A program made the position numbers and the translations under genes. Positions 32,601 through 47,161 of a stretch of DNA of 64,000 nt are shown here, piece after piece. Positions within the stretch are counted from its first letter, which is position 1, and each line of letters opens with the position of its first letter. This DNA comes from Dimorphilus gyrociliatus (lineage: Eukaryota > Annelida > Polychaeta > Dinophilidae). The stretch covers positions 2,780,946-2,844,945 of the forward strand of contig CAJFCJ010000006.1 of assembly GCA_904063045.1 (NCBI GenBank), read 5' to 3'. A model generated the notes under the pieces. The model did no database searches and was not told where the DNA came from. It saw nothing but the letters and a program-made list of their open reading frames with translations.

Positions 32601-34938
32601 GTTTAAAACATATTTCACAATAAAACAGGTTTTTCTATTTCTAGTTTCTTTTTTATTGGTTCTTTTTGCAAAATATAGAACGGAATTTGACCTATTTTCT
32701 TTTTTTATCTAAAATTTCTTTCAACAATATTAAGAAGAAAAAAAAATTCAACCTTTTCTTTCGGTTTGGCGCCAGGTTTTTGATAGCCTCCGGCAGCGGC
32801 CTGCTTTTTCTTCGCTTTCTGTTGCTGTTTATTTATTTGTTTTTTTTTTTTTTTTAAAAGAAAAAGAAAATTTAAATTAATCAATCTTTCTATTCAACTT
32901 ATAGAGAATATAATAAAAAGACACTGAACTAAAATAAAGGAAATATATCAACTAAAAAAGTCAAGAGATACATCATCGTCCTTGGTGAAGAAGAGAGAAT
33001 TTTTTTTTTGTTCTAAACAGTATTATATTAAATATTTCACTATTTAATATTTAATACAATTCAATTTATGAATAGGGTGCATAATCAAAGATAATAATAT
33101 TAAAAAAAAATCATCAAAATCCACATATATAGTTTAAAATAGAGAAGGATTTTTTTATATAGATTTTTTTTTATTGGGTATCACCTCATTTTCATCCCCT
33201 TGTGCAGGCTTCTGAATTTGTGTATACACTCATATACAGTTATGTACATAATAGTATTGTATGTAAATATACAATAGTTATGTAACCATAGTAATAATAA
33301 TAATAATAATAATAAAAAGGCTTGTGAATAAGAATAAATTAAATGCACACTCTAGAAAAAAAAATTATATAAATCGGAGAAATAAAACGTTAAACAAATG
33401 AATAATTTATCATTTGTTCTTATATCTCATATAAAGTGATTGGGTTGTTTTATAGTTTAATTATATAGTTTTTTTCTACCTTTTTTGCATCTGCCTGCTA
33501 TATTTATATATAAGACACATACATATATATTTTATTTGTTTATATTAGTTATAATTAATGATTAATTAACTAGATTAATTTGTTATTTAATTTTTAATAA
33601 AGTAATAATTAAAACGAACCTCTTCGTGTTTATAGAAATAGCTTAAATCTCCATCACTTTTGAGTTGAACTCCCGAGTTATCTATTGCATTGTTTTAGGA
33701 AGTATTCTAAATAAATTGAATGAATAGGGTATAATATTAAGACAATATACCTCCGATACTATTATCAATAGCTTCTTCGGTCTTTTGGATACCTAGACGG
33801 AATTCTTTCAACTCTGGACGAAGTTTATGACCTCTATGATAGAAGACTAAAGCGAATTCAAAGTCTCCTTTCTGATATAGTGCCTCGGCTTTTTGGTAGA
33901 GTCCTTTAGTATAGTCTTTATCTTCTTTTAAAGTTTCTTCAGCATCCGCTAAAGCTAACTCAGACTCTCCTAATTGCAGATAGCACTGAGACCTGGAAAC
34001 CAAGCAATGCTTTTCTCCCGGTTTCAATTCAAGGGCCTGAAGCAACAACAGTAATTATTATATAACTAACGATAAAACTATTATACGTTATACAAAATTA
34101 TATAAATACTGTATATATATATATATATATATATATTTATTTATTTTTAATTAAGATTATATATAATATAGATTCAAGTAAAAGAATATTTATATTTCAG
34201 AAAGAGACAAAAATCTCAATTCCCTAGGCTTAATGCTATGATAACGAAAAAAGCGGACAGCTTAACAGCTTAACAGAATATAAGAATGATTATATTTTTT
34301 TTATAAAAAAAAAAAGAAAATAATAACATTCTCAACTCTATCTATCTTATCAATTTGTATATAATAAAAAATTTTTCTATATAGAAATTATATAAACTTG
34401 ACATCATAGACTAAAAATATTAGATTGGCAGATAGTATAATTTTCAATTGGGCTTTTTTTTTCTTTTGCTCTACTTATACTTAAATACATTTTCTTTTTC
34501 TTAAGTAATAAACCTTGGTATAGGCATCGATTGCTTTTCTATATTCCATAATAGACTGATAGGTGAGAGCCTCTGAATAGAATACATCGAATGTAGCAAC
34601 TTGCTGAACCATCTCCGTTTCGTCCTCATCACTATCGTTTAACGGATCCTTCTTTCTAGGCGTTTTTTTCGGGTAAAACGATAAACTACGCGGTAAAGGG
34701 ACGCTCTTAAGGGGCATGATTCTCAGTTTAATAATAACATACAATCCTCTTCGTTATCAACGTCACGTTTTCAAATTTACTATTTAATAAGCAAATATAA
34801 AAAAATTGGCCTCACCAAATTATAGCTATCTAAAGCCTTAGTTAAATCGCCTTGTTTGAAGAGCATGTCACCTTCAGCTCTATATACTTCGAACGTACTT
34901 TTGACACCCCCGACACTACTTGATTCTTCTTCATACAT
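29698..34938 (-). CDS. ODAD4: ODAD4 (TTC25), outer dynein arm docking TPR protein
   Basis: About fifteen exons. Exon 1a (34938-34816) begins MYEEESSSVGGVKSTFEVYR. Exon 2 reads ALELKPGEKHCLVSRSQCYL and includes GDFEFALVFYHRGHKLRP, matching vertebrate TTC25 almost residue for residue. Later exons have TVKQLLGQLYEDKQFLEKLL, YLDTRTEFWQQQKPMYSHER, a second set of TPRs (DAKSRALDNLGRVYARKG, STWLYHEIGRCYLEVGKY, NGSVLVAQAEVKLNDYQAAL) and an acidic tail with a Glu-Pro run and Asp/Glu/Asn-rich end at 29698. ODAD4 sits at axonemal doublets, where it recruits the outer dynein arm docking complex; loss causes immotile cilia in vertebrates. The organism must therefore make motile cilia. An alternative first exon (34717-34514) is described separately. 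The tail is low complexity and poorly conserved, as in other species. One intron near 32.9-33.6 kb is unusually long and AT-repeat-rich. Confidence 0.94.
30617..30698 (-). repeat. Hexanucleotide repeat coding Glu-Pro run in ODAD4
   Basis: Tandem copies of GGTTCA (plus strand) and close variants encode alternating Glu-Pro (PEPEPEPKSEPEPEPEPEPE) in the acidic C-terminal tail of ODAD4. The repeat keeps frame, so length changes by whole units would be tolerated. Confidence 0.85.
33293..33315. repeat. TAA trinucleotide microsatellite
   Basis: About seven tandem TAA units inside the longest ODAD4 intron, a simple AT-rich repeat. Confidence 0.8.
34113..34135. repeat. TA dinucleotide repeat
   Basis: Uninterrupted TA run inside the ODAD4 intron between exon 2 and alternative exon 1b. 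Confidence 0.8.
34514..34717 (-). CDS. ODAD4: Alternative first coding exon (1b) of ODAD4
   Basis: This exon lies inside the first intron of ODAD4. It starts MPLKSVPLPRSLSFYPKKT, is basic then acidic (DPLNDSDEDETEM), and ends ATFDVFYSEALTYQS then IMEYRKAIDAYTK at a GT donor in phase 0. Exon 1a ends in the same phase with STFEVYRAEGDMLFKQGD then LTKALDSYNL. Both splice to the same exon 2 (ALELKPGEKHC) and complete the same first TPR helix pair, and their last 28 residues are visibly related. I infer an exon duplication with an alternative promoter giving a second N-terminus. Inclusion of both exons in one transcript is possible by phase but would insert an extra partial TPR. An inactive relic is the other possibility; the frame is intact over 68 codons, which argues against that. 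Confidence 0.6.
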
Positions 34939-35382
34939 CTTTATTTTATCCCTTTTTTCTAGATGATCAAATCACTAGACACCGAATCGTAAACTAGCGT
35001 TTATAGGTTGCTATTGGATACCGTCTGCTAGATAGTTTATAACCCATACTTTACTCTCGAAATATGCCTCAAAGGTGTGTCAAAATTAACGAAAAAGATT
35101 CAGAGACCCCATATAGTTAGATCTATTTTTTATTATTTTTAATTGATAGTAATTAGTGCGGTCCTTAAAAGAGCGCGGGAAATTTAATTTATTTGACCCT
35201 CTAGCCTTTGCTTGCAAAGGCTTTTAAGAGTTTTACGATGAATAATAAAGCGTGAACATCTGCTGTATTTACTTCGCAAACATAGAAAACAGTTACACTT
35301 ATAAAATTGAAAAATAACACCAGATACATTTTACGTCCTCTTAAGTATTTTATAAAGTATTATAATGACAAACAAAGAATAT
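34939..35382. other. Intergenic region upstream of ODAD4
   Basis: About 440 bases between the ODAD4 start codon and the possible small minus-strand gene. It should hold the ODAD4 exon 1a promoter. AT-rich, no frame of note. Confidence 0.4.
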
Positions 35383-35822
35383 CTAAATTGATTTCTGTCC
35401 TCCGAAAACTTCCCATGATGGCGTCCCTTCCAAAGAAATAAGAGTTGTCAGCACATCTGTCGAAATTAACAACATGTTAGCATTCAGGTAAACCAAGTCG
35501 ATTTGCTTTAAGGTGCCTTAATCGACCAACGATGCAAAGAAGCTAATATTGTAGCACCGAAATTTTGACCATAAACTCTCTAAACATAGTTTTGGAGATA
35601 CCTAGGTGCTTTTAAACAAATATTTGTATAATAACTAACTTACATTTCTGAAAAGTCTTCTAAATGATTTTCGTCCGTTTACGAACACATAGTTGTTTAA
35701 GCTTTAAAAAAAGCCAATACGAAATGCATTAGTAAAGCAACCAATTTATTTACTAGTAATTCACAAAGAATAGTATACTTACTTTCAGTCAATAAATTTT
35801 CAAACTTCTATCGAATTACTTC
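35383..35822 (-). CDS. Possible unrecognised spliced gene, C-terminal exons
   Basis: Three short minus-strand exons join in frame through GT-AG introns. Exon 35701-35644 reads LNNYVFVNGRKSFRRLFRN. Exon 35542-35494 reads LLCIVGRLRHLKANRL. Exon 35456-35383 reads DVLTTLISLEGTPSWEVFGG then QKSI and a TAG stop. In each short exon only this frame survives to the donor. A further upstream piece (near 35812-35782, KFENLLTES) joins through a weaker donor and makes N-L-N-N at the junction. The composition (charged helices, a SWEVFGG end) looks protein-like, but I do not recognise the family. The 5' end is unresolved; a candidate first exon MKKIIKE sits at 36218-36199 before a GTAAGT donor. It could also be a decaying gene, given a related, stop-containing copy of part of it 400 bases upstream. 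Confidence 0.35.
35490..35612. repeat. Diverged two-copy repeat, copy 1
   Basis: This stretch shares a co-linear series of matches with 35890-36020: AACCAAGTC, GACCAACGATGCAA, TAGCACC then AAATT, and TTTGGAGATACCT, each at similar spacing. It overlaps the penultimate exon and flanking intron of the possible small gene. Confidence 0.55.
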
Positions 35823-35889
35823 TCTTTCTTTCATCTGTAAAGACATTAACTGATCAATAATTTTATAGATAGTGTTGTAGTCATCCTAA

Positions 35890-36020
35890 AAACCAAGTCA
35901 ATCTACAAAGATTAAGAGGCAAATTGACCAACGATGCAACAAATGACTTTTATATAGCACCAGAAATTGACCAAAGATTCAGAAATAGAAAATTTGGAGA
36001 TACCTGAGTGCATAGAAAAC
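35890..36020. repeat. Diverged two-copy repeat, copy 2
   Basis: Second copy of the repeat at 35490-35612, same orientation, about 400 bases away. The minus-strand frame that is open in copy 1 is interrupted by stops here, so this copy looks non-coding on that strand. Confidence 0.55.
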
Positions 36021-36451
36021 ATCAATCAAACCCTTTTTTCGTCATTGTGCTTTTTGCTATGGTCATATACAATTAACGGTAAAGAATGTCAACAAGAAAC
36101 TGTATAGCAGTGTTATAGAGCATTGTTAACACAAATATCGATAATATGGCCTACTTTTAATCTAGAATATTAAAAATGCTAAACTTGCGGCTACTTACTC
36201 TTTAATAATTTTCTTCATTTTAATTCATTTTAACTGTTACTAACCCAATTAGTTCAATCTGAAAGTAAATAAAAAAAATCAACTCTGAAATAATAACCTT
36301 TAATCTCTTACCTTGCTATAAATTGAGATGAGTTACTCGTCTATACATTCACTTATCAGAAGCTATTGATATCAACGTAAGCCAAGATAATTTAAAAGTA
36401 CAGAACTTCATGGTCTTTTAATCATTTTATAGTGTCAGTATCGATACGAAT

Positions 36452-38052
36452 ATGTTACGGAAAAAAGACAAGAAGCACGAGAAAGAAATTAAGAGGCTAT
36501 CCTCTCTAACTCAGGAAGACTTGCTTGAACATTATAAATCAATAGCCGAGGACGCTTGGAAGAATGCCTTAGAGATATTAGACACGAACGATGGATGGAA
36601 AACCGAACAAGTGAGATTTTATAATTATACAGTTAAAAATATGCTTATAAAAAAAATTATCTGATATGAAAGAAGTGAACACTTTATATGTTATATAATC
36701 ATTTACAATTACCCTAGGGTCAATGTCGTATGAGTCTTCAAATTATTTTCTTGTTTAGATTAAGATGATAAATATCAAAGCGGTCAATGTAAACCTCACA
36801 CTCGGGTAATCTTAAAAGTACCTATAATTATACAAAACAAGCTTCACTTTTATCTTGTTTCCAAATAAACGTGCTCACTCATTCGTAAACTTACTTAATG
36901 ACCCGTAAAGAGCATGTAATAAATTGGTAGCTATTATTTTTTTTATAAAAGTTAGCTAAGTATTTTATCAAAGGTCAATGATTCGCGTAAAACTACAACA
37001 AAAATTATTTTAAGACAATGAACTCTAAGTAACAAATAGGCCAGTTAAAAAATATTATCAATTTTGCAGGGAAGCTGTGCTAAAACAGGTATGGTAACTA
37101 GTCGTAGTTTCGACAATTTTGGTAAAGTATTCAAGTTAGTGGGCGAAATTGATGCATCAGCCGAGGATGTTTTTGAAGAACTAGTCATAAACATCGACGG
37201 AGCACCCAGCTGGAATCCTACATTGTCCGACACTCGCCTTTTACTTAAAGTTACAGATAACATTGATATATCTTATCAAGTCGCTGCAGATGCTATAGGC
37301 GGTCTGGTATCAACGAGAGATTTTGTTAATCTCAGGCATTGGGGTCCGTATAGAGATTATATTGTGTCCTCCGGATGTTCTGTTATCCATCCAGATTATC
37401 CCCCCATTTCAAAGGTCGAATTTCAACTTTTTCACATATTTAAACTAATTACAGACGGATTAGTGTCACCAGTCATTCAAAATTTTTTATCATGAACCTA
37501 AATTATGTAAATTAGTATCATTTCTGTTATCTCTGAATGCATTATCACTTTTAAGAAAAGGATCAACGTAAAAGCTAATGCCGTCGTAAAAATGTCAAAA
37601 CTGAATTATTTCAAATCTTTTGAAAACACGCTAGTACTTTCCATTAAAACCATATTAAAATAATGAAACCTAAACAATTGGCTACATTAACGAGAAATTA
37701 AAATTGAAATTCGACCTAAATAGTGTGTTAGAGGCGATAACAAAGCGGGTGGTTGGGTCTTCCACAAAACGGGCAAAAATAAATGCACACTTATGTGGCT
37801 CGTCTCAACAGACCTTAAGGTAAGACGTTTGAAATGATAAATTTAGAACAGTCAAGCACCTGCTACCTACAGATTTTCGCGACAGGTGCAGACATTCTGT
37901 GTATCATTGTGCCTTTAGAGCAACCAGTATTTTTTAGACACTTTTAATTGCAGGGCTGGCTTCCGCAATTTACAGTTGATTTGGCAATGTCGAAAACGTT
38001 AATGCAATTCCTTGACTTAGTAAGAAATCGCATGAAGGATTTAGGAAAATAA
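36452..38052 (+). CDS. StAR-domain lipid-transfer protein (STARD1/STARD3-like)
   Basis: Four exons (36452-36610, 37070-37414, 37724-37819, 37954-38052) with matching phase 0 joins give 232 residues. A basic N-terminus (MLRKKDKKHEKEIKRL) is followed by a START domain. Signature stretches are NDGWKTEQ, GKVFKLVGEIDAS, APSWNPTLSDTRLLLKVTDN, SYQVAADAIGG, VSTRDFVNLR, CVRGDNKAGGWVF, LMWLVSTDLKGWLPQF and a closing helix MQFLDLVRNRMKDLGK. The order and motifs resemble the cholesterol-binding StAR/STARD3 group. START domains of this group hold one sterol in an internal pocket and move it between membranes. Unlike StAR there is no clear mitochondrial presequence, and unlike STARD3 no MENTAL membrane region; no upstream exons supplying one were found. 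Substrate is therefore inferred. The gene converges on PA2G4 with 87 bases between stop codons. Confidence 0.88.
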
Positions 38053-38053
38053 A
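38048..38053 (+). terminator. Polyadenylation signal overlapping the StAR-gene stop codon
   Basis: AATAAA at 38048-38053 contains the TAA stop codon of the StAR-domain gene. With the convergent PA2G4 stop only 87 bases on, a very short 3' untranslated region is plausible. Use is inferred. Confidence 0.45.
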
Positions 38054-38139
38054 TTTACAATGCTGACGTAACTTTTAATGAATTAATGGCCAGCTTGTAC
38101 ATAAAAAGCACAACAATAGTTTAATGAGTTTTAAACTTA

Positions 38140-40682
38140 TCAATTCTCTGCTGATTCGCCTCCCGCTACTGCGCTTTCGGCTGCTTTTTCGGCCTTCTTT
38201 TTCTTCTTCTTGGCAGCCTTTCGACTAACAGCACTCGACAATAGCTCCTATATAGAAACACAGGTGCAAATAATGCCTTAAGTAAAATTTCCTGATAAAA
38301 ACCTTTATCTCAGCGTTTTCAATCTTTCTCTCCGTTTTAAACACATCAGCATCAAACGGCAGACCGGTTATTCTCATTGGTCCATTTGGCATAAGTAGAA
38401 TAGTGAATTTGAATTGGGCCACAAATTCACCTATTGAAAATAAGTGCTCGCTTAAAGTATCTACCCAAGCATAAAAGACTTACCGTCTCTTTCGTAGAGA
38501 ACATTAAACGGATCTATTAAATTATGCTTTACGCATTCCACCACTCCCATTCGAGCTTTTTTTTCGTCTTCCAAACTCCTGAAATCCGTTATTCAATCAT
38601 CAAAGAAATACTTTTTATAGTTATTTGTAACAGTTTACTGATATTTAATCTATGAATTATTTTTTTTATTTACCTAATTGAGAAGGGCATAGCACCGCAC
38701 TTTCTTTCAATTTCTGAATAGAATTGGCGACTGGCTTTCATTTTCAGATTATAAACAGAGTCCTTCTTTTTATATACTGTGCATCTTGTATCCTGTTCGC
38801 GACCTTTTCCTTCCCCAGACGAAATTAGGATATCAACAGCATAGACTTCGTGAACTTCAATATTCGCCTTTTCATGCTCTCGCCTTAATATTTATAGAAA
38901 CTCGAATTAGTTTATTGTTTTAACAATAAAAATCCCAAATCAGTGACTTTACTACCCCGATGACAAAGATACAAAGAGAGATAAAAAGCAAATCTTGATT
39001 TATGCTCTAAAGTTGGCATTCCCTTCGGAAAATTATCGGAGTAATATATTAAGTAGTAAATTATAACTACTAAATACATATTTAGTATTTAAAAAAAAAC
39101 ACACACACACACACCTGTGTACTTCGTTGGGATTCTGAATGATTGCTTTGTCACCATCAATTACATTTCGTTTAAGTTGGTGAGATAGCATTCCTGATAG
39201 AAAATTATAGATTTAAATAATAGGAAAATCGCGTATTTCACATGTACCTTCAATGGGTTTGCAGCCATACTCTTCAGAAACCTTCTGAATGGTATCAGTA
39301 ACTAGATAATTCTGTGAAAAAATTAGCTTTTAGTAGAGATAGCTATCAGTGATTCTGAGATATACCTCGTTTCCAGGTTTAACAGTCCTAATTGCCGCTT
39401 CAGCGCATTGATGAGCTGCCCACATAACATCGGCTTTCTTTCCAGTGACAGGGTTAGTCTAAGGAGATTGTTTCATTCTTTTAATTGTTTCAATTAGTAA
39501 ATTTATAACTTACTTTCGATGCTCCCAAGACCAAAGAGTGAGCAACAACAGCTATATATCCGTCAATATGGGCACCGAGGTCTCTGGATAAATAAAAAAT
39601 GTTATTCTCTAAGGATTACATTCAAAAGAAATTTTTGACTATTGCTTGGTATTTTCTTCAAATTCACTCATTTTACATATTGGGACATATTTATCTAATT
39701 CTTTACTACAAAACTATGCTTTACTTAAGAGATATAATTAATCTTTATTGCTATTCATAAAAAATAATAGCAGAGATTTTAAGAAGCTTGAAGGGATCAT
39801 ATTTTTTCTAGGAAGCCTTTAAAATTTCCTACGAACAACAAAAATAGAGGCCAATATTTGCTTACGAAGATTATCTTAAAAACTATAAGGTCAATATAAC
39901 AAAACTACTTGAGTGTTTGTCTCTTAATCTCTACGTGTCTTGAATGACTCTTAAATCGCAAAACTTTAGTATTAATAAATGGATTATTCTAAGAAAACAA
40001 CTCTAGACTACTATATAGTACGAGAGTTAAATATTTAGTTATTCTAAAACTTATGTCTTGGTGATATTTGAATTAAACATAGCTACCAAATTTTTAAATA
40101 TAAGCATGATAAATTGATTTCTTAAAAAAATTATTGAATTTGAATTTTGTAGCGGTTAAGTATTAGATTTTACTACTCGTTCTTGCTTACATTTTGATTA
40201 AATCTCCGTCCTTTATTTTAATATCTGGATCACTTCTCAAGGGAGAGTAGTGGCATATGCAGTTATTCACCGATATACATGTCGGAAATGCAATTCCTGA
40301 AGAAAAAAAAGTGTCATTTGATTATGCAATATTGAATTCACTCAATAGTTACCTTTTTTCATGGTTTTCTCCTTTTTATAAACGCTTGAAGTTTCTTCAG
40401 TCAAGCGTTTATCTCCAAAGAGACATAGCTCGAATACAGAGGCGTCTGGCTCGCATTTTTGGACAATTTCAGATAGAACCTCTGTTAACAGGATACACGT
40501 GGTAATTGGATAATCATAATTTTTTACAGTTTTATAATGTGTAAGTTTATGAAAAGTGCATAAAAATGTTTGAATATATTTTTTAACTTACTATTGACCA
40601 TCTCTGCGGCCATTTTATACTTAGTTACGACTAAATCAGTCGCTACAGTATCAGACACCGAATCAGTTTCTTTCTCCGCCAT
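38140..40682 (-). CDS. PA2G4: PA2G4 (EBP1), proliferation-associated 2G4
   Basis: About eleven exons. The start [20 protein letters not shown] is in a single exon ending near 40590. Later exons give [60 protein letters not shown] and [20 protein letters not shown]. The C-terminus is lysine-rich ([20 protein letters not shown]) and ends at 38140. The fold is a methionine aminopeptidase-type pita-bread domain that in this family has lost metal ligands and binds RNA and the 60S ribosome exit tunnel. EBP1 acts in ribosome biogenesis, translation control and ErbB3-related growth signalling. One intron (about 39590-40185) is some 600 bases, far longer than the others. A CA repeat lies in another intron at 39100. 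The gene is divergent from the CDK gene, with 568 bases between start codons. Confidence 0.95.
39099..39116. repeat. AC dinucleotide repeat
   Basis: About eight to nine AC units in a PA2G4 intron, preceded by an A-run. Confidence 0.8.
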
Positions 40683-41250
40683 TTTGTTTCACGTTGTATT
40701 CCGGAAGAACATTAAAATGTGGCTCCCCGATAGGAATTTTTTAATCAAAATTTTAACATACACGAAGGGGTCCAGTCTTAGTGTGGTTTGCATTCCGGAT
40801 CTATTTATTTTTTTCCTTCTGAATGAAGGGCGTTGAGGAACCATACAAATTCTTTAAAATTAAGTACCCAATGAGCATTCACTAGTATGTGAAAGTTTAC
40901 TCCGAATGCGACTTGACGAACCGATTTTAGTTTAGCTGGAATACTTGTGCATCTAAAGTTTCTTTTAATCAAGTTTGGACAACAAAAGTTTTAAATGAAT
41001 ATTTTTTAGTCAGAATGTATTACAGGTTTGTTGATTTAACAAACTTAGCTATAGAAAAGTGAAAGTAAATAGAGCGATATTATGTGCAAATGACAGTTCT
41101 GGAAGTTACGTAATTGATCGTTGACCACCGGCTCTTAACCTATTCTTAATCTTACATAATCGAGTCATTAAATTAGAAGAGATCTTTAATTAAGCGCTAT
41201 CTCCAACCTTGCCAGATTGACCACCCACGAAGGGAGGACATAAATCAAGC
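40683..41250. promoter_or_regulatory. Head-to-head region, PA2G4/CDK4-6
   Basis: 568 bases between divergent start codons of two growth-control genes. It should contain both promoters. No canonical TATA element was picked out. Confidence 0.4.
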
Positions 41251-44770
<3,520 letters not shown>

Positions 44771-44937
44771 AAAGGATTTTATACAAAAGAAATTATTGTT
44801 TTTATCTCATTTAAAAAAAGAAAAAAAGATTACAAGACATACTTTTTTTTTTACGATTGTTATATATTTCTTGTTATTTGTTGCAACGAAAAATTTCATA
44901 TCATTGATGTATGATTTTTGTTGATTAGTTATAAAAG

Positions 44938-44974
44938 TATATATATATATATATTATATATATATATATATATA
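44938..44974. repeat. TA dinucleotide repeat
   Basis: Two adjacent TA runs separated by a TT step, downstream of the CDK gene. Confidence 0.8.
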
Positions 44975-45557
44975 TTAATAATGTATATTTTTTTCTATAT
45001 GATATATTTCAGATTTTTTTGTATACCTTTTTTTTTGTACCTCTTTCAAAAAATATTAAGAATATCTAATAGTATTTGAAAGAAGAAAACCCCCACCTTT
45101 ACACTAACGTCTCTAAATATTCGATAAACTTTTCGTTTTCTTTTTTTAATTATTATATATCGTATGAGAGAATGAAAACGAAAAAAAAATTATAAATGAA
45201 TAGGTTTCATTGATGACAAACTTGAAAAATATATTTTGTTATCATTTGTTTGTCCAATCAAGTACCTTTAAGTGCCAATTAGTTATAATCGTGGTTACTC
45301 TATTTCCTGTGATTTTGATTAAGTGTTCCGAAAACAATTGTTACGATGATTGGAACTTGACAATTTGTTTTTTAACTTGTTTGTTTGTTTTTTTTTTAAA
45401 GTATTCTTGTTTGTTTTGATACATAATTCTACATGTATACCTCGACAAAAGATAAAAAAAAAGAAGGAACAAATCGGGACTCCACTGCAAGCTTTAATAA
45501 CATTTTATTATAAATTTTTTGACACAAAGAAAAAATAGAAAGGGAACAAACAGAAAA

Positions 45558-45579
45558 GAGAGAGAGAGAGAGAGAGAGA
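45558..45579. repeat. GA dinucleotide repeat
   Basis: About eleven GA/AG units in intergenic DNA. Confidence 0.8.
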
Positions 45580-46381
45580 AAAGATATGAAGAAAATAATG
45601 ATGATAAGAGAAAAAAAAAGTATATTAATTCATACACATATCCGTATTATTAATAAGTTTGTAAATATTCATTTTTTTGTTTGTTTTTTTTGTTTATTAT
45701 TTTTAGTCTCATACTGTAGATTTATGCAGAATTTTCCTTTTTTTTTTTTTGAAAAATGTTCGTATTTCTGTAAAGAAAACAAAGAAAATATTTTTTTTTT
45801 AAATATAAATAGAACCTTTTTTATGATGCAGAATTATTATTAAACAAGAGTATAAAGTTACAATTTTTCCTGACCCTAGAAGTGTCAGAACCCGGTCAAG
45901 AATTTTATATGAAAAATGTGTACAATATTATATTGCATATATAACCTTGCATTAGGACAATGGTGATAAATATAAGATGGAAGTTGGAATGCGCTGAGCC
46001 GCTGCCCTTTGTCAAGCTTTAGCAATTCAGGAATGTTAAACTTGAGTAGGGTACAATCTCCTTCTTTATCGTCCTATTTGCGATAAGTAAAGTTATATTG
46101 GGTTAACGATGTAAAAATTGATAGAAAGCGATAATTCAGGTTGAAAAAATAAATAATAATACCTTCACTTTGGTTATAAAAGAAAAATAGAGGAAAATGA
46201 AAGCGACTCAAAGAGAAATGGCTTTCTTTTGTTATTTTCAAATTTATTATGGTCTTTATATTGAGTATAAGAATCACGAGTTTTCAAACTTCGATAAGTC
46301 ATAATTTTATTATAGAATTCTTTTATTCTATTCGTAAAAGGTGTTGATAATTAGCATAATTATCCGGTGCCATAATAATTG

Positions 46382-46413
<32 letters not shown>

Positions 46414-46470
46414 GTACAAAATCTATATATAAATCTGCATATAAATTTATATATATATATATATATTAGT
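46382..46470. repeat. Interrupted TA repeats
   Basis: TATATA runs with single-base interruptions; produces spurious Tyr/Ile-rich frames on both strands. Confidence 0.75.
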
Positions 46471-47161
46471 ATATATAATGAACGAACTGAATATGTACAT
46501 AAGTGTGCTATCAAATTTCTAATATTTTGTATAATAAATGATAGTTAAGCCTATAAATTTCAGTTAAAAAACGACGATTTACGTCAACCTCCTCAGAATT
46601 GAGAATTTAAAATGTTTTATCTGATAGTATTAACGACCCATTGTCTGATAAAGGATGAATTTTAAAGATTGCCTTATCAAGGAAAACAACACCGGAACTT
46701 GCAAGAAAATGTCCTATTTGAGGGTAATTGCCCCTTTAAGTATTAGTGCGAAAAGAATATTGAAAGATATACGGCATCAAAAAGTAATCGGTTAGTTCAA
46801 AAGTCTACCCATAGGCTAAATGCGGTCGATACAAAATATTCTAATTAAGCCTATCACACTCGATTAACGCTAATAGGTATCATTAACGTATGAATTCTTG
46901 ACAAAATTCTTTATAGAATTTATTCGATACAGTATTATACGGAAAGGGAAAGTAAAATATTACAAATTCCTCATCATATAAAGGAGCGGAGCTTAATTCT
47001 ATTTTTGAAGGAGTGTTTCTATTTCTTTCGTTTTTTTTTAATATTGCAGTATTAATCATGTATTTTCAAAGATAATTATTGTATGTACAATAGACTGATA
47101 TTACTCTCGTAACAATTATAGCACTTGTACGTTTTTTTTATTATCTGTATATTTATGTCGA

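Larger units (their letters stand above)
44771..47161. other. Long convergent intergenic region, low complexity
   Basis: About 2.4 kb between the CDK and MTRR stop codons, the longest gene-free stretch. It contains TA repeats near 44938-44974 and 46380-46470, a GA repeat near 45558-45579 and many T-runs. Frames in it are rich in Phe, Lys, Ile and Asn as expected of AT-rich noise. No RNA gene seen. Confidence 0.5.

Noticed and set aside
39590-40185. Long PA2G4 intron as a host for a small nucleolar RNA
   Set aside because: Ribosome-biogenesis genes often host them, but I could not find paired C/D boxes with terminal stems or a clear H/ACA fold by eye.
45210-45843. Several Phe/Lys-rich frames after the CDK gene
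   Set aside because: Produced by T- and A-runs in low-complexity DNA.
46323-46514. Tyr/Ile-repeat frame on the minus strand
   Set aside because: Entirely an artefact of TA microsatellites.
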